From Candidatus Parachristensenella avicola (GTDB taxonomy: Bacteria; Bacillota; Clostridia; Christensenellales; UMGS416), in the NCBI GenBank assembly GCA_904420205.1, contig CAJFUN010000023.1:62001-126000 (forward strand): 64,000 nucleotides of DNA. The letters are read 5' to 3'. Below are positions 45,232 to 54,060 of the stretch, in pieces. The notes below the pieces were generated by a model. It saw only the letters and a program-made list of their open reading frames with translations, searched no databases and was not told the origin of the DNA. The position numbers and the translations under genes were made by a program. Numbering within the stretch: the stretch's first letter is position 1; the number at the start of each line of letters is the position of its first letter.

Positions 45232-46055
45232 CAGTTCTGGCCGACATCCATGGGAACCTGGCGGCGCTGGAGGCTGTGCTGGCGGCACTTAAGCCGGTTC
45301 GTCCCCGGGCCTATGTGGTGCTGGGCGATAGCTTTGGCGAGCTGGGCCAAGCCCAGCCGGTGCTGGATCGGCTGCGGGAGCTGAACGCCTTTTGCTTGAT
45401 GGGCAACCGGGAGCGGGATATGGCTGCTTATATCCGGGGCGAAAAGCCGGAGTGGCGCGGCGCGATGCAGTTTGCCGCCCTGGCCGAATCGGCCAGGGCG
45501 CTGGGCGCGGAAATGAAAGATGTCGCCGGATGGCCGATGACAGCATCCTGGGAAGGGCTTCGGCTAGCCCATGGCACGCCGGCAGATGTTTATGAGCTGA
45601 TGCATCCGGGTACTTCGCGGGTGGACGAGCTGCTGGCCGCTATGGCGGAGCCGGCCATGGCCGCCGGCCATGACCACAAGCAGTGGTATTACAGCCGCTG
45701 GGATAAGGCCATTTTCGCAGCTGGTTCAGTGGGGCTTGCCCATACAGGGCGGCCCTGCCAGGCGGAATACCTGATCCTGGAACGGCAGGACGGCAGCTGG
45801 CACGGCCGCTTCTGCCGGACAAGCTACCATCCACAGCGGCTCAAGGCGCTGCTGGCGGCGGAAGGATGGCTAGAGCGAGGCGGGCCACTGGCAAAGGCGG
45901 CCTATGAAGAGGCGCTGACCGGCGGCTACGCCATTTTGGATTTTGTCCGCTTGGCGCAGCGCATGGCGCGCCGGATGGGGGCCCAGGCTGGCGGCGTATT
46001 GCCCAATGAGGCAGTGCGGATGGCGGCCCAGGCATACCCCTGGACCACACTATAG
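45219..46055 (+). CDS. Calcineurin-like metallophosphoesterase (YfcE/MJ0936 type)
   Basis: This 278-residue enzyme has the four metal motifs of the superfamily: VAVLADIHGNL (D-x-H), VVLGDSFGE (G-D-x-x), MGNRERD (G-N-x-x) and AAGHDHKQWY (G-H-x-H-like). The 65-residue C-terminal extension is helical (AARRMARRMGAQ-like). YfcE relatives hydrolyse phosphodiesters with Mn2+. The natural substrate is unknown. Its end overlaps the minus-strand gene by 6 bp. Confidence 0.85.
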   Translation: MGPVAVLADIHGNLAALEAVLAALKPVRPRAYVVLGDSFGELGQAQPVLDRLRELNAFCLMGNRERDMAAYIRGEKPEWRGAMQFAALAESARALGAEMKDVAGWPMTASWEGLRLAHGTPADVYELMHPGTSRVDELLAAMAEPAMAAGHDHKQWYYSRWDKAIFAAGSVGLAHTGRPCQAEYLILERQDGSWHGRFCRTSYHPQRLKALLAAEGWLERGGPLAKAAYEEALTGGYAILDFVRLAQRMARRMGAQAGGVLPNEAVRMAAQAYPWTTL

Positions 46056-46547
46056 GACAAAACGGGCGTATTCCCGAACCAGGGCATCCAGCGCCGTCAA
46101 GTACCGGGCATATTCTTCATCCTGCGCAAGAAGGGTGAAGGCTGCCTCCACCGCTTCAATAAAGGCGGGATCCAGGGCCTGACGGCTTTGACGGGAAAGG
46201 GGGCACACGGGCCGTCCCCTTGCATCCATCTGGGCGCGAAATCCCCCTCCCTTGATCCTGCGGGGCGCCAGGGGGAAGATGCGGCAGGCCAGCGGCCGAA
46301 AGTCCCGGTCGCAGGTATCGGGGCATATATACAGCAGTGCCGGACCGAAGCGGGGAAGCTCGGCTGGGGCGAGAAAACGGCTATGGCCGGGCGGCAGCAA
46401 CGATTCTTCGCCGGGTAGGAGCAGCATGCCTTCGCCGGCGTCGCTTTCGGAGCAACAGGCTGCCCCGCAAAGGCGTCCGCAGTCGCTTTTCAGCGGGGTG
46501 AGATGGCCGATGGCCCGGTAGGCCTCGGTGATAAGCTGGGGATTCAT
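46050..46547 (-). CDS. YkgJ-like cysteine-rich (zinc/iron-cluster binding) protein
   Basis: This 165-residue protein is counted from the ATG at 46547, with GAAAGGA about 10 bases upstream; an ATG at 46559 is an alternative. It contains SDCGRLCGAACC and later CPDTCDRDFRPLACRIFPLA, a set of eight or more cysteines ending in the family pattern R-P-x-x-C-R-x-F-P. YkgJ-like proteins are thought to bind zinc or an Fe-S cluster, but their role is unknown. The neighbouring methyltransferase gene diverges 33 bp away. Confidence 0.65.
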   Translation of the reverse strand: MNPQLITEAYRAIGHLTPLKSDCGRLCGAACCSESDAGEGMLLLPGEESLLPPGHSRFLAPAELPRFGPALLYICPDTCDRDFRPLACRIFPLAPRRIKGGGFRAQMDARGRPVCPLSRQSRQALDPAFIEAVEAAFTLLAQDEEYARYLTALDALVREYARFVL

Positions 46548-46580
46548 GGCAGAAACCATCCTTTCGAAGGGAGTCGGCAT

Positions 46581-47840
46581 ATGATAAGCATCGTACAGGC
46601 GCATCCCAGGCGGGAGCAATGGGGTAAGGGCGAGAGCGCCTTTTATTGGGGGGATAGCGCCCAAAAGCTGGAAGATACCCTGCGGACCCATAGCGGCAAG
46701 GTACAGCTGGCCTATATGGATCCGCCTTTTATGACCGGGGGAAATTATCGATTTATCCAGCGGGTGGGCGAAGCCGGCTGGCAGGGCAATCCACGGTATC
46801 AGGTGACGCATAGCACCTATCACGACCAATACCGGGGTGGTATCGAGGAATATTTGTCCTTTTTGCGGCCTGTGGTGGAGCGCTGCCGGCGGCTTCTGAC
46901 CGATACGGGTTGCATTGCGGTGCATGTGGATTGGCGAACTTCAGCCCATATCCGCCTTCTTCTGGATGAGGTGTTCGGCCGGGAGCATTTTGTCAATGAA
47001 ATCATCTGGGCCTATCAGTCGGGCGGGCGAAGCGACCGGCATTTTTCACGAAAGCATGATTCTATTTTCCTCTATAAAAAGGGAGCAGAGCTGGCTTTTT
47101 ATCCGGAGGCAGTGGGCGTGCCCCGCGGACGCGCGCGGCGCAACCACCTCAAGCGCAGCGTGGATGAGGACGGGCGGGTATACTTCTCCATCCGGGTTTC
47201 CGGCAAGGAATACCGCTACTATGAGGACGACCTTATCTTCCCCAGCGACGTGTGGACGGATATCTCGCCCCTGCAGCAGAAGGACCCGGAGCGCACCGGA
47301 TACGAGACGCAGAAGCCTATGGCGCTTCTGGAGCGCCTAATCCGCGCGCTGACCTTGCCGGGCGAGATGGTATGTGATCCTTTTTCAGGTAGCGGCACCA
47401 CGGCGGAGGCCGCCGTCAGCCTGGGGCGGCGGGCGCTGGCGCTGGATAAAGACGCCTTTTCGCTGCACCTTTTCCGGCGCAGGATGCTGGCCAGAGGCGG
47501 CGGCTTTTTGCTGACCAACCTGCCGGATGACGGAGAACCCGCTGAGGATGACCAGCTGGTGCTGGAAGTTGACCAGGGCAAGGTAGAGCTGCTGGCTTGG
47601 CGGGTACTGGGCCGGGGCTTTTCCACCCCGCCGTCGCTTTTGCCCCATGAAGATACGCTGGTGGATTTTTGGGCGCTAGGCCGCCGGGTGGGCGATACTT
47701 TCTACGGCGGGACTTATTCGATGCGCAGCCATCGCTCCCCTGCCTTGGAGAACCGGCTGAGCATGCCGGAGGGCGAGGGCGTGCCCTGCGTCATGGTGGT
47801 GGACGTATACGGGAGCACCACTTACTGGGATCTATTGTAA
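46581..47840 (+). CDS. Orphan beta-class site-specific DNA methyltransferase
   Basis: This 419-residue amino-methyltransferase has the beta-class order: catalytic motif IV in AYMDPPFMTGGNY near residue 46, then motif I as DPFSGSGTTAEAAVSLGR near residue 265. DPPF-type motifs methylate adenine N6 or cytosine N4. The target-recognition segment lies between (about 130-230; NEIIWAYQSGGRSDRHFS). About 110 residues after motif I form an extra domain. No restriction endonuclease or other R-M gene is beside it. GAAGGGA precedes the ATG. It sits within housekeeping RNA methyltransferases, which suggests a core-genome regulatory role. Confidence 0.82.
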   Translation: MISIVQAHPRREQWGKGESAFYWGDSAQKLEDTLRTHSGKVQLAYMDPPFMTGGNYRFIQRVGEAGWQGNPRYQVTHSTYHDQYRGGIEEYLSFLRPVVERCRRLLTDTGCIAVHVDWRTSAHIRLLLDEVFGREHFVNEIIWAYQSGGRSDRHFSRKHDSIFLYKKGAELAFYPEAVGVPRGRARRNHLKRSVDEDGRVYFSIRVSGKEYRYYEDDLIFPSDVWTDISPLQQKDPERTGYETQKPMALLERLIRALTLPGEMVCDPFSGSGTTAEAAVSLGRRALALDKDAFSLHLFRRRMLARGGGFLLTNLPDDGEPAEDDQLVLEVDQGKVELLAWRVLGRGFSTPPSLLPHEDTLVDFWALGRRVGDTFYGGTYSMRSHRSPALENRLSMPEGEGVPCVMVVDVYGSTTYWDLL

Positions 47841-47843
47841 CAG

Positions 47844-48611
47844 ATGGAGGACGGGCTGTCATTGGAAAAGCGTATTGCGCCCATGAAACCGGATGAACGG
47901 TTGGATGATCTGCAGTTTGGCGGGTTAAAGATATTGCAGAAACGCCAAGGATTCCGCTTCGGCACGGATGCGGTGCTGCTGGCGGGATTTACACGGGCAA
48001 GGGGCCGCGACCGCATTATCGATATGGGCTGCGGGACCGGGGTCATCGGCCTGCTGCTGGCGGCCAGACTGCCCCTGGCACAGGTAACGGGCTTGGAGCT
48101 TCAGCCGGATATGGCGGAGATGGCGGCACGCAGCGTGAAGATGAACGGCCTTTCGGAGCGGGTGCGGATTCTGCAGGGCGATCTGCGCCATACCGAGGGT
48201 TTGTTGGAGCCCTGCGGCTTTGATGTGGCCGTGATGAATCCCCCTTATTCCCCCATGGGCAGCGGGCCGGTCAGCCAGCGGGATGCCCATGCCCTATCCC
48301 GGCATGAGGCGACCTGTACAGCTGGGGATATGGCCCGAGCGGCCTACCGGCTGCTGCGCAACGGGGGGCGCCTGTCGGTCATCTATCCGGCCGAACGGAT
48401 CTATGAAGTGATGGAGGCTTGCCTGCAGGCGCGAATGACGCCCAAAAGGCTGCGCCTTATCCAACACAGCCTGGGCCGGCCGCCTAAGCTGCTGCTTATG
48501 GAAGCGGTGCGGCAGGGTAAGCCGGGCGTAAGCTGGATGGCGCCGCTGGTCTTATGCGAGCCAGACGGCAGCTATACGCCGGAGGCGCGGCGCATCTATC
48601 ATCAGGAATAA
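47844..48611 (+). CDS. tRNA1(Val) (adenine37-N6)-methyltransferase-like protein
   Basis: This 255-residue SAM-dependent methyltransferase of the TrmN6/YfiC family has the opening LDDLQFGGLKILQKRQGFRF, SAM motif I IIDMGCGTGVIGLLLAARL and the catalytic NPPY motif in VAVMNPPYSPMGSG. The ATG at 47844 lies 3 bp after the previous stop; GGAGGA at 47846-47851 would better serve a TTG at 47862, so the true start may be there. It lies directly before rsmI, the common clostridial order. Confidence 0.88.
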   Translation: MEDGLSLEKRIAPMKPDERLDDLQFGGLKILQKRQGFRFGTDAVLLAGFTRARGRDRIIDMGCGTGVIGLLLAARLPLAQVTGLELQPDMAEMAARSVKMNGLSERVRILQGDLRHTEGLLEPCGFDVAVMNPPYSPMGSGPVSQRDAHALSRHEATCTAGDMARAAYRLLRNGGRLSVIYPAERIYEVMEACLQARMTPKRLRLIQHSLGRPPKLLLMEAVRQGKPGVSWMAPLVLCEPDGSYTPEARRIYHQE

Positions 48612-48620
48612 GGAGGCGCT

Positions 48621-49481
48621 ATGGAAGGTAAACTCTACGTGGTGGGAACGCCCATCGGGAACCTGGAAGATATCACCCTGCGGGCCTCGCGAATCCTGGC
48701 GGAGGTGGATCTGGTGGCGGCCGAGGATACCCGGCGCACCCTCCAGCTGCTGAATCATCTGGGTTGCCCTAAAACGCTGGTCAGCTATCATGAGCATAAC
48801 CGGCGGGAGGCGGGCGAAATGCTGCTGCGGCGATTGAACGAGGGCGCGCAGATTGCCCTCGTAACCGACGCGGGAATGCCCTGCATTTCCGACCCGGGAT
48901 GGGAGCTGGTAGATGCAGCCCGCAAGGCCGAGCTCGCCGTGGAGATGATCCCCGGCCCCACGGCAGTGGCCACCGCCGTGGCGGCCAGCGGGATGGACAG
49001 CGCCCGCTTTACCTTTGAGGGGTTTATCCCCCGCAAAGGGCGGGAGCGCCGGGAGCGGCTGGATGCAGCGGCGGCCAGGACGGAGATGACCGTGCTCTAT
49101 GAGGCGCCTCACCGGCTGGAGCGGCTGCTGCAGGATCTTTGCGAGCGCTGCCCTGACCGCCCTATGGCCCTGTGCAAGGATCTAACCAAGCGCTTTGAGG
49201 CTGTAGAGCGCGGCAGCGTGGAGCAGGTGCGCCGCAGCTTGGAAGGGCGGGAAATCCTGGGCGAATATGTACTGGTGTTGGGCCCTTGGGCGGGCGAACA
49301 GGATCCGGCCAGCCAAGCGATGGATCCGGAGACGCTGCTGCTCGCCAGAAAGGCCGCAGGGGACGATAAAAAAGAGGCCGTCCGGCAGGTGACGGCCCTG
49401 CTTCGCTTGAAAAAGCGGGACGTATACCAGCTGGCAATGAAGATTTGGGCGGATGAAAGCACCGGTTCGGGGGAAGACTAG
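48621..49481 (+). CDS. rsmI: 16S rRNA (cytidine1402-2'-O)-methyltransferase RsmI
   Basis: This 286-residue tetrapyrrole-methylase-fold enzyme methylates the ribose of C1402 in 16S rRNA. It begins KLYVVGTPIGNLEDITLRA and has EDTRRTLQLLNHL, ALVTDAGMPCISDPGWELV, the SAM pocket PGPTAVATAVAASG, and the C-terminal helical domain RQVTALLRLKKRDVYQLAMK. AAGGAGG precedes the ATG. It follows the tRNA methyltransferase gene after 9 bp. Confidence 0.96.
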   Translation: MEGKLYVVGTPIGNLEDITLRASRILAEVDLVAAEDTRRTLQLLNHLGCPKTLVSYHEHNRREAGEMLLRRLNEGAQIALVTDAGMPCISDPGWELVDAARKAELAVEMIPGPTAVATAVAASGMDSARFTFEGFIPRKGRERRERLDAAAARTEMTVLYEAPHRLERLLQDLCERCPDRPMALCKDLTKRFEAVERGSVEQVRRSLEGREILGEYVLVLGPWAGEQDPASQAMDPETLLLARKAAGDDKKEAVRQVTALLRLKKRDVYQLAMKIWADESTGSGED

Positions 49482-49501
49482 AAAAACACGGGGAAGCCGT
49501 G

Positions 49502-49530
49502 TTGACAGAAAAGAAGGAAAAAATTATAAT
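49502..49530 (+). promoter_or_regulatory. Promoter of the metG T-box transcript
   Basis: Consensus TTGACA (49502-49507) and TATAAT (49525-49530) are separated by 17 bp; this is the best promoter in the window. Confidence 0.9.
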
Positions 49531-49537
49531 ACAGATA

Positions 49538-49792
49538 ACATAGCATAGGCGTAGATGGGAAGAGTAGTCCTTTGGCCGGCTGAAGAAGAGAGCCGGGCCA
49601 GGTGAAAGCCGGTCGGCAGGCGGAGGATGAACATGGCCCCGGAGCCATCGGCGGTGAAGGCGAGTAGCCGTCGGCGGGTGTGCCCGATACAGCATGAACC
49701 GGGTATAGGCCCGGTTTCGAGAGGCCCTGTCATGGGGCAATCAGGGTGGTACCGCGAAGTAAAGTTCGTCCCTGCCGGGACGGGCTTTTTTT
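49538..49792 (+). ncRNA. T-box riboswitch (methionine) before metG
   Basis: The conserved T-box sequence AGGGTGGTACCGCG lies at 49743-49756. Stem I begins with GAAGAGTAG and has the AG-bulge/apical segment GAGAGCCGGG...GGTGAAAGCC. The specifier region has AAC-ATG-GCC with the codon ATG at 49633-49635, matching methionine. TGGT at 49747-49750 would pair with the NCCA end of a tRNA ending in A-CCA. The terminator hairpin CGTCCC-TGCC-GGGACG (49767-49782) is followed by a T-run. Uncharged tRNA-Met would allow read-through into metG. Confidence 0.92.
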
Positions 49793-49837
49793 GTCTTTAT
49801 TGCCAAGAGACCATAGCAGGATAAAGGAGTTTTCGTT

Positions 49838-51781
49838 ATGAGCAAGCCAACCTTTTATATTACCACGCCCATTTATTACCCCAGCGATAAGCTGCACATC
49901 GGCCATAGCTATTGTTCCGTGGCTACAGACGCTATGGCCCGCTACAAGCGCCTGCGGGGATACGACGTCATGTTCCTTACCGGTACCGACGAGCATGGAC
50001 AGAAGATTGAAAGCAAAGCCGCTGAGGCAGGCGTGACCCCACAGCAGTTTGTGGATAACATCGTAGAAGGGCCGCGCGGCGTAAAAGATTTGTGGAAGCT
50101 GATGGACGTATCTTACGACCGCTTTATCCGTACCACCGACGACTATCATGTGGAAGCCATTCAGAAAATTTTCCGCCGCATGTACGAAAAGGGAGATATC
50201 TATAAAGGCGCCTACAAAGGCATGTACTGCACGCCCTGTGAATCTTTCTGGACGGAAAGCCAGCTGGTGGATGGGAAATGCCCTGACTGCGGCCGAGAAG
50301 TTCAACCCGCTGAGGAAGAGGCTTATTTCTTCCGCCTTTCCAAATATGCCCAGCCGGTGCGGGATTTATTGGTCAACACCGACTTTTTAGAGCCCCGTTC
50401 CCGCGTTAACGAGATGGTGGCGAATTTTATCGATCCAGGCTTGGAGGATCTGTGCGTATCCCGTACCTCCTTCACCTGGGGGATCCCGGTGGATTTTGAT
50501 CCGGGCCATGTGGTATACGTATGGGTGGATGCGCTCTTTAACTATATGACCGCCCTGGGCTACTGCAACGACCGCTATCATGACTGCGACAAATACTGGC
50601 CCGCTGACGTGCACATGGTGGGCAAGGAAATTGTTCGTTTCCACACCATCATTTGGCCGGCCATGCTGATGAGCATGGAGCTGCCCCTGCCCAAGAAGGT
50701 GTACGGCCATGGCTGGCTGAACTTTAATGGGGAAAAAATGTCCAAATCAAGAGGCAACGTGGTGGATCCCTATGTGCTGGCCGAGCACTTTGGTGTGGAC
50801 GCGCTGCGGTTCTTCCTGCTGCGCACCTTCCCCTTTGGCTCTGACGGCAACTTTACCAACGAACTTCTAATCTCTTGCATCAATACGGACCTGGCCAATG
50901 ACCTAGGAAATCTGGTACACCGCACCATTGCCATGATTCAGAAGTATTTCGATGGTGAGATCCCGGCAGCGGGCCCGGAGAACGAGCATGACGCCAGTCT
51001 GCGGGCGCTGCTGGAGGCGCTGCCGGAGCGGTATGCCGAGCAGATGGAAGGACTGCATTTCTCCGTGGCGCTGGGCGAGATCTGGAAGGTCATCTCCGAA
51101 TGCAACCGGTATATCGATCTGTCCGCGCCCTGGGCTTTGGCTAAGGATCCGGAAAAGAAGGCACAGCTCTCGACGGTAATGGCCTATCTGGCCGAGGGCA
51201 TCCGCCGCATGGCCGTGCTGCTGCAGCCGGTAATGACCACGACGCCCGGGAAAATTTTTGACGAGCTGGGCGTAAAGGAAGAGGCGCTTAAGGGATGGGA
51301 CAGCCTTCAGACCTTCGGCGCGTTGGCCGGTCATACGGTCGCGCCCGGGCCTGCGCTGTTTCCGCGGCTGGATATGGAAAAGGAATTGGAGGTTATGGCT
51401 TCCTTCCTGGAGCAGCCTAAGGCGGCTCCGGCCGAGCCTACCGCGCCTGCCAAGCCGGAAATCAGTTATGAAGATTTTGATAAGCTGGACTTGAGGGTGG
51501 CCCTGGTGACAGCCTGTGAGAAGGTAAAGAAGGCGGACAAATTGCTGAAGCTGACCCTCCGGGTGGGCAGCGAGGAGCGCACCGTGGTCTCCGGCATCGC
51601 AAAAAGTTACTCCGCCGAGGAGATGGTGGGTAAGCAGGTAATCCTGGTCTATAATCTCAAGCCGGCCAAGCTTAAGGGCATCGAATCCCAGGGCATGATC
51701 CTTTGCGCCGACGGCAGCGGCGAAACGCTGAAGCTGGCCACCGTAGAGGCGGGGGCGCCTGACGGCGCCCAGGTGCGCTGA
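49838..51781 (+). CDS. metG: Methionyl-tRNA synthetase
   Basis: This 647-residue enzyme charges tRNA-Met. It has the HIGH-like motif KLHIGHSYCSV, a zinc-type knuckle CTPCESF...CPDCG, and the KMSKS loop [17 protein letters not shown]-terminal tRNA-binding (EMAP/Trbp) domain follows residue 545 (FDKLDLRVALVTACEKVKKA, VVSGIAKSY). AAAGGAG precedes the ATG. A Met T-box controls it. tatD starts inside its stop codon. Confidence 0.97.
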   Translation: MSKPTFYITTPIYYPSDKLHIGHSYCSVATDAMARYKRLRGYDVMFLTGTDEHGQKIESKAAEAGVTPQQFVDNIVEGPRGVKDLWKLMDVSYDRFIRTTDDYHVEAIQKIFRRMYEKGDIYKGAYKGMYCTPCESFWTESQLVDGKCPDCGREVQPAEEEAYFFRLSKYAQPVRDLLVNTDFLEPRSRVNEMVANFIDPGLEDLCVSRTSFTWGIPVDFDPGHVVYVWVDALFNYMTALGYCNDRYHDCDKYWPADVHMVGKEIVRFHTIIWPAMLMSMELPLPKKVYGHGWLNFNGEKMSKSRGNVVDPYVLAEHFGVDALRFFLLRTFPFGSDGNFTNELLISCINTDLANDLGNLVHRTIAMIQKYFDGEIPAAGPENEHDASLRALLEALPERYAEQMEGLHFSVALGEIWKVISECNRYIDLSAPWALAKDPEKKAQLSTVMAYLAEGIRRMAVLLQPVMTTTPGKIFDELGVKEEALKGWDSLQTFGALAGHTVAPGPALFPRLDMEKELEVMASFLEQPKAAPAEPTAPAKPEISYEDFDKLDLRVALVTACEKVKKADKLLKLTLRVGSEERTVVSGIAKSYSAEEMVGKQVILVYNLKPAKLKGIESQGMILCADGSGETLKLATVEAGAPDGAQVR

Positions 51782-52551
51782 TGCGGCTGTTCGATACGCA
51801 TGTGCACCTGGACGACGAGCGCTACGATTCGGATCGCGAGGCACTGATCGCCGCGCTGCCTGGGGCAGGGGTTGAGCGATGCGTCACAATTGGGGCCGAT
51901 ATGAATTCCTCCCGGGCGGCATTGGCGCTAGCAGCCCGGTATCCTGGGCAGCTCCGGGCAGCGGTGGGCGTGCATCCCCATGAGGCGGAGCAAGTGGACG
52001 CGGAAAACCTGGCCCAGTTGGGAGCATGGTTGCAGGATCCGATGGCCGTGGCCATGGGCGAGATCGGATTGGATTATTATTACGACGCCTATCCTCGGCC
52101 CCGGCAGATGGAGGCGATGGATCGCCAGTGGATCTTGGCGAAGGAGCTGAACAAGCCGGTGATCTTCCACGTGCGGGAGGCATGGGGGGACTTTTTGCCC
52201 TGGCTGCGCCGCCATCCCGGCTCGGGCGTAATGCACTGCTTTACCGGCAGCCGGGAATCGGCTCGGGAATGCCTGGACGCAGGGCTAATGATTGCCTTTG
52301 GCGGCGCGGTAACCTTCAAAAACGCCAATAAACTGCTGGAAGCGGCGGCCTATGTGCCTGAGGACCGGCTGCTTCTCGAGACGGACTGCCCTTACCTTTC
52401 GCCGGTACCCTACCGGGGCAAGCGCAACGAGCCCGCCCGCGTGGCGCTGGTGGCGGAGCGTTTGGCCCAGCTCCGGGGCGTAGCGGTGGAGGCGCTGGCC
52501 GAGGCCTGCTTTGCCAACGCCTGCCAGGTATTTGGGTGGAGGGAAGAATAA
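51781..52551 (+). CDS. tatD: TatD-family deoxyribonuclease
   Basis: This 256-residue metal-dependent hydrolase (TIM barrel) opens MRLFDTHVHLDDERYDSDRE (H-x-H). It has GEIGLDYYYDAYPRPRQMEA, VIFHVREAWGDFLPWL, VMHCFTGSRESARECL and LLLETDCPYLSPVPYRGKRN, all metal-binding motifs of TatD. Relatives are 3'-5' exonucleases. The ATG overlaps the metG stop by one base (TGATG). Confidence 0.95.
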   Translation: MRLFDTHVHLDDERYDSDREALIAALPGAGVERCVTIGADMNSSRAALALAARYPGQLRAAVGVHPHEAEQVDAENLAQLGAWLQDPMAVAMGEIGLDYYYDAYPRPRQMEAMDRQWILAKELNKPVIFHVREAWGDFLPWLRRHPGSGVMHCFTGSRESARECLDAGLMIAFGGAVTFKNANKLLEAAAYVPEDRLLLETDCPYLSPVPYRGKRNEPARVALVAERLAQLRGVAVEALAEACFANACQVFGWREE

Positions 52552-52552
52552 A

Positions 52553-53158
52553 ATGGATACCTATGTCTATCGGTTAGGCCAGGGACTGTATATCAACCTG
52601 ACCAATGCCTGCAATAACGACTGTGCTTTCTGCGAGCGGCAAAGCCGCCCCGGCGTTGCCGGATATCGGCTGTGGCTGGAGCAGGAACCCACCGCCCAGC
52701 AGGTGCTGGAGGCCCTGGAAGCCAACATGTGCGATGAAATTGACGAGGTGGTTTTTTGCGGATATGGCGAACCCACCCTGCGATTGGATACGCTGGTGCG
52801 GGTGGCCTGCGGCATCAAGGCCACATGGCCGAATATGCCGGTACGAATCAATACCAACGGTTTAGCAAACTTGCAGTATGGCGAGGATGTGACGCCGCTG
52901 CTGCATGGATGTGTAGATACGGTTTCAATTTCGCTGAACGCGCCCACGGCCCAGGAGTATGCTGCCCTGTGCCGGCCGGCCTTTGGGGAAAAAGCCTATG
53001 AAGGCCTGATTGCATTCGCCCGCTGCGCAAAGGCCCAGGTGCCCCACGTGGTGATGACGGTGGTGGATGTCATTGGGCCTGAGGCGGTGGAAGCTTGCCG
53101 CCGGGTAGCCGATGCGGCCGGCGTGGCATACCGTGTTCGCCCGATGGAAGCGCTGTAA
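52553..53158 (+). CDS. TatD-linked radical SAM protein
   Basis: This 201-residue radical SAM protein has CNNDCAFC (C-x3-C-x2-C) and the GYGEPTLRLDTLV (GEP) motif, then INTNGLANL. It starts 1 bp after tatD. The pairing with TatD matches a known clostridial family named after that linkage, whose substrate is unknown. The usual radical SAM TIM barrel is shortened at the C-terminus. GGAGGGAAG precedes the ATG. Confidence 0.88.
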   Translation: MDTYVYRLGQGLYINLTNACNNDCAFCERQSRPGVAGYRLWLEQEPTAQQVLEALEANMCDEIDEVVFCGYGEPTLRLDTLVRVACGIKATWPNMPVRINTNGLANLQYGEDVTPLLHGCVDTVSISLNAPTAQEYAALCRPAFGEKAYEGLIAFARCAKAQVPHVVMTVVDVIGPEAVEACRRVADAAGVAYRVRPMEAL

Positions 53159-53172
53159 TCGAATAGAATCGA

Positions 53173-53204
53173 AGGGGAAGGCCTTATTTAGGCTTTCCCC
53201 TTTT
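53173..53204 (+). terminator. Terminator of the metG-tatD-radical SAM operon
   Basis: GGGGAAGGCCT pairs with AGGCTTTCCCC with one mismatch, followed by TTTT. Confidence 0.85.
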
Positions 53205-53270
53205 GCGTAGGATCCGCTTTCCTATGTGGTGAGGCATAGGTGGATTGCTGCGGTTGAAAGCGAAATCGCC

Positions 53271-53299
53271 TTTACCGCCATAAAAATGAATGGTATAAT
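53271..53299 (+). promoter_or_regulatory. Promoter of the mgtC-like gene
   Basis: TTTACC (53271-53276) and a perfect TATAAT (53294-53299) are separated by 17 bp. Confidence 0.65.
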
Positions 53300-53335
53300 A
53301 CCTATGTTTTTACTAGGAAAGGAGGCAGCCCATCA

Positions 53336-54037
53336 TTGGAAATCGGACTCGGGCTTTTTGATCAGCTTGACGGTGCGACCCAGGCAAGCCTGTGCCTGCG
53401 CGTGGTCGTAGCCGCCCTGTGCGGCTGCATGATCGGCTATGAGCGTTCCCGGCGCTTTAAAGGGGCGGGTGTACGCACCCATGTGGTGATCGCGCTGAGC
53501 GCAGCCCTCATGACGATTGTGTCAAAATACGGCTTTTTCGACGTGCTGGAGCTGGGAATGGGGGCGGACGCCAGCCGCGTAGCGGCCCAGATTGTGACAG
53601 GTATCCCCTTCCTGGGGGCGGGCGTAATCCTGGTGAAGCAGCATAATACTTCCGTGCAGGGAATCACCACGGCAGCCGGTATGTGGGGGACCTGCGGCTT
53701 TGGAATGGCTTTGGGCGCGGGCCTATATTTGATCGGTCTATTCGCCGCAGCACTGCTCATGGCCACACAGTTTGTCTTCCATCGGGTGCTGATAGGATAT
53801 GATAGCAGCTTCTCCGGAGAGATTGTGGTGGTGGCGGAACGCGGTTTTGACGTGGATGAATGCATTTATCAGCGCTTCCGTAAATACACCGTCACCCTGC
53901 AGAAGAGCCAGGTGAAGCGACTGGAAGACGGCCGCTTTCAATATCGCGTTTCCATTAAAACCATGAAGGAAGTTCCTGCCAATGATTTAGCGGAGATCCT
54001 GGAAAAAACGCCGGAGTTCGAGTCGGTGGAGCTATAG
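53336..54037 (+). CDS. MgtC/SapB-family membrane protein
   Basis: This 233-residue protein has an N-terminal MgtC domain with four or five membrane helices: VVVAALCGCMIGYERSRRFK, GVRTHVVIALSAALMTIVS, GIPFLGAGVILV, and VQGITTAAGMWGTCGFGMAL, all conserved. A soluble C-terminal domain (about residues 160-233) follows, as in MgtC. In some pathogens MgtC regulates F-type ATP synthase and Mg2+ response; here the role is unknown. The start is TTG at 53336 with AGGAGG upstream. An HD-domain gene follows after 23 bp. Confidence 0.88.
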   Translation: MEIGLGLFDQLDGATQASLCLRVVVAALCGCMIGYERSRRFKGAGVRTHVVIALSAALMTIVSKYGFFDVLELGMGADASRVAAQIVTGIPFLGAGVILVKQHNTSVQGITTAAGMWGTCGFGMALGAGLYLIGLFAAALLMATQFVFHRVLIGYDSSFSGEIVVVAERGFDVDECIYQRFRKYTVTLQKSQVKRLEDGRFQYRVSIKTMKEVPANDLAEILEKTPEFESVEL

Positions 54038-54060
54038 CGTGCCGGAAGGAAGGGAGAACC

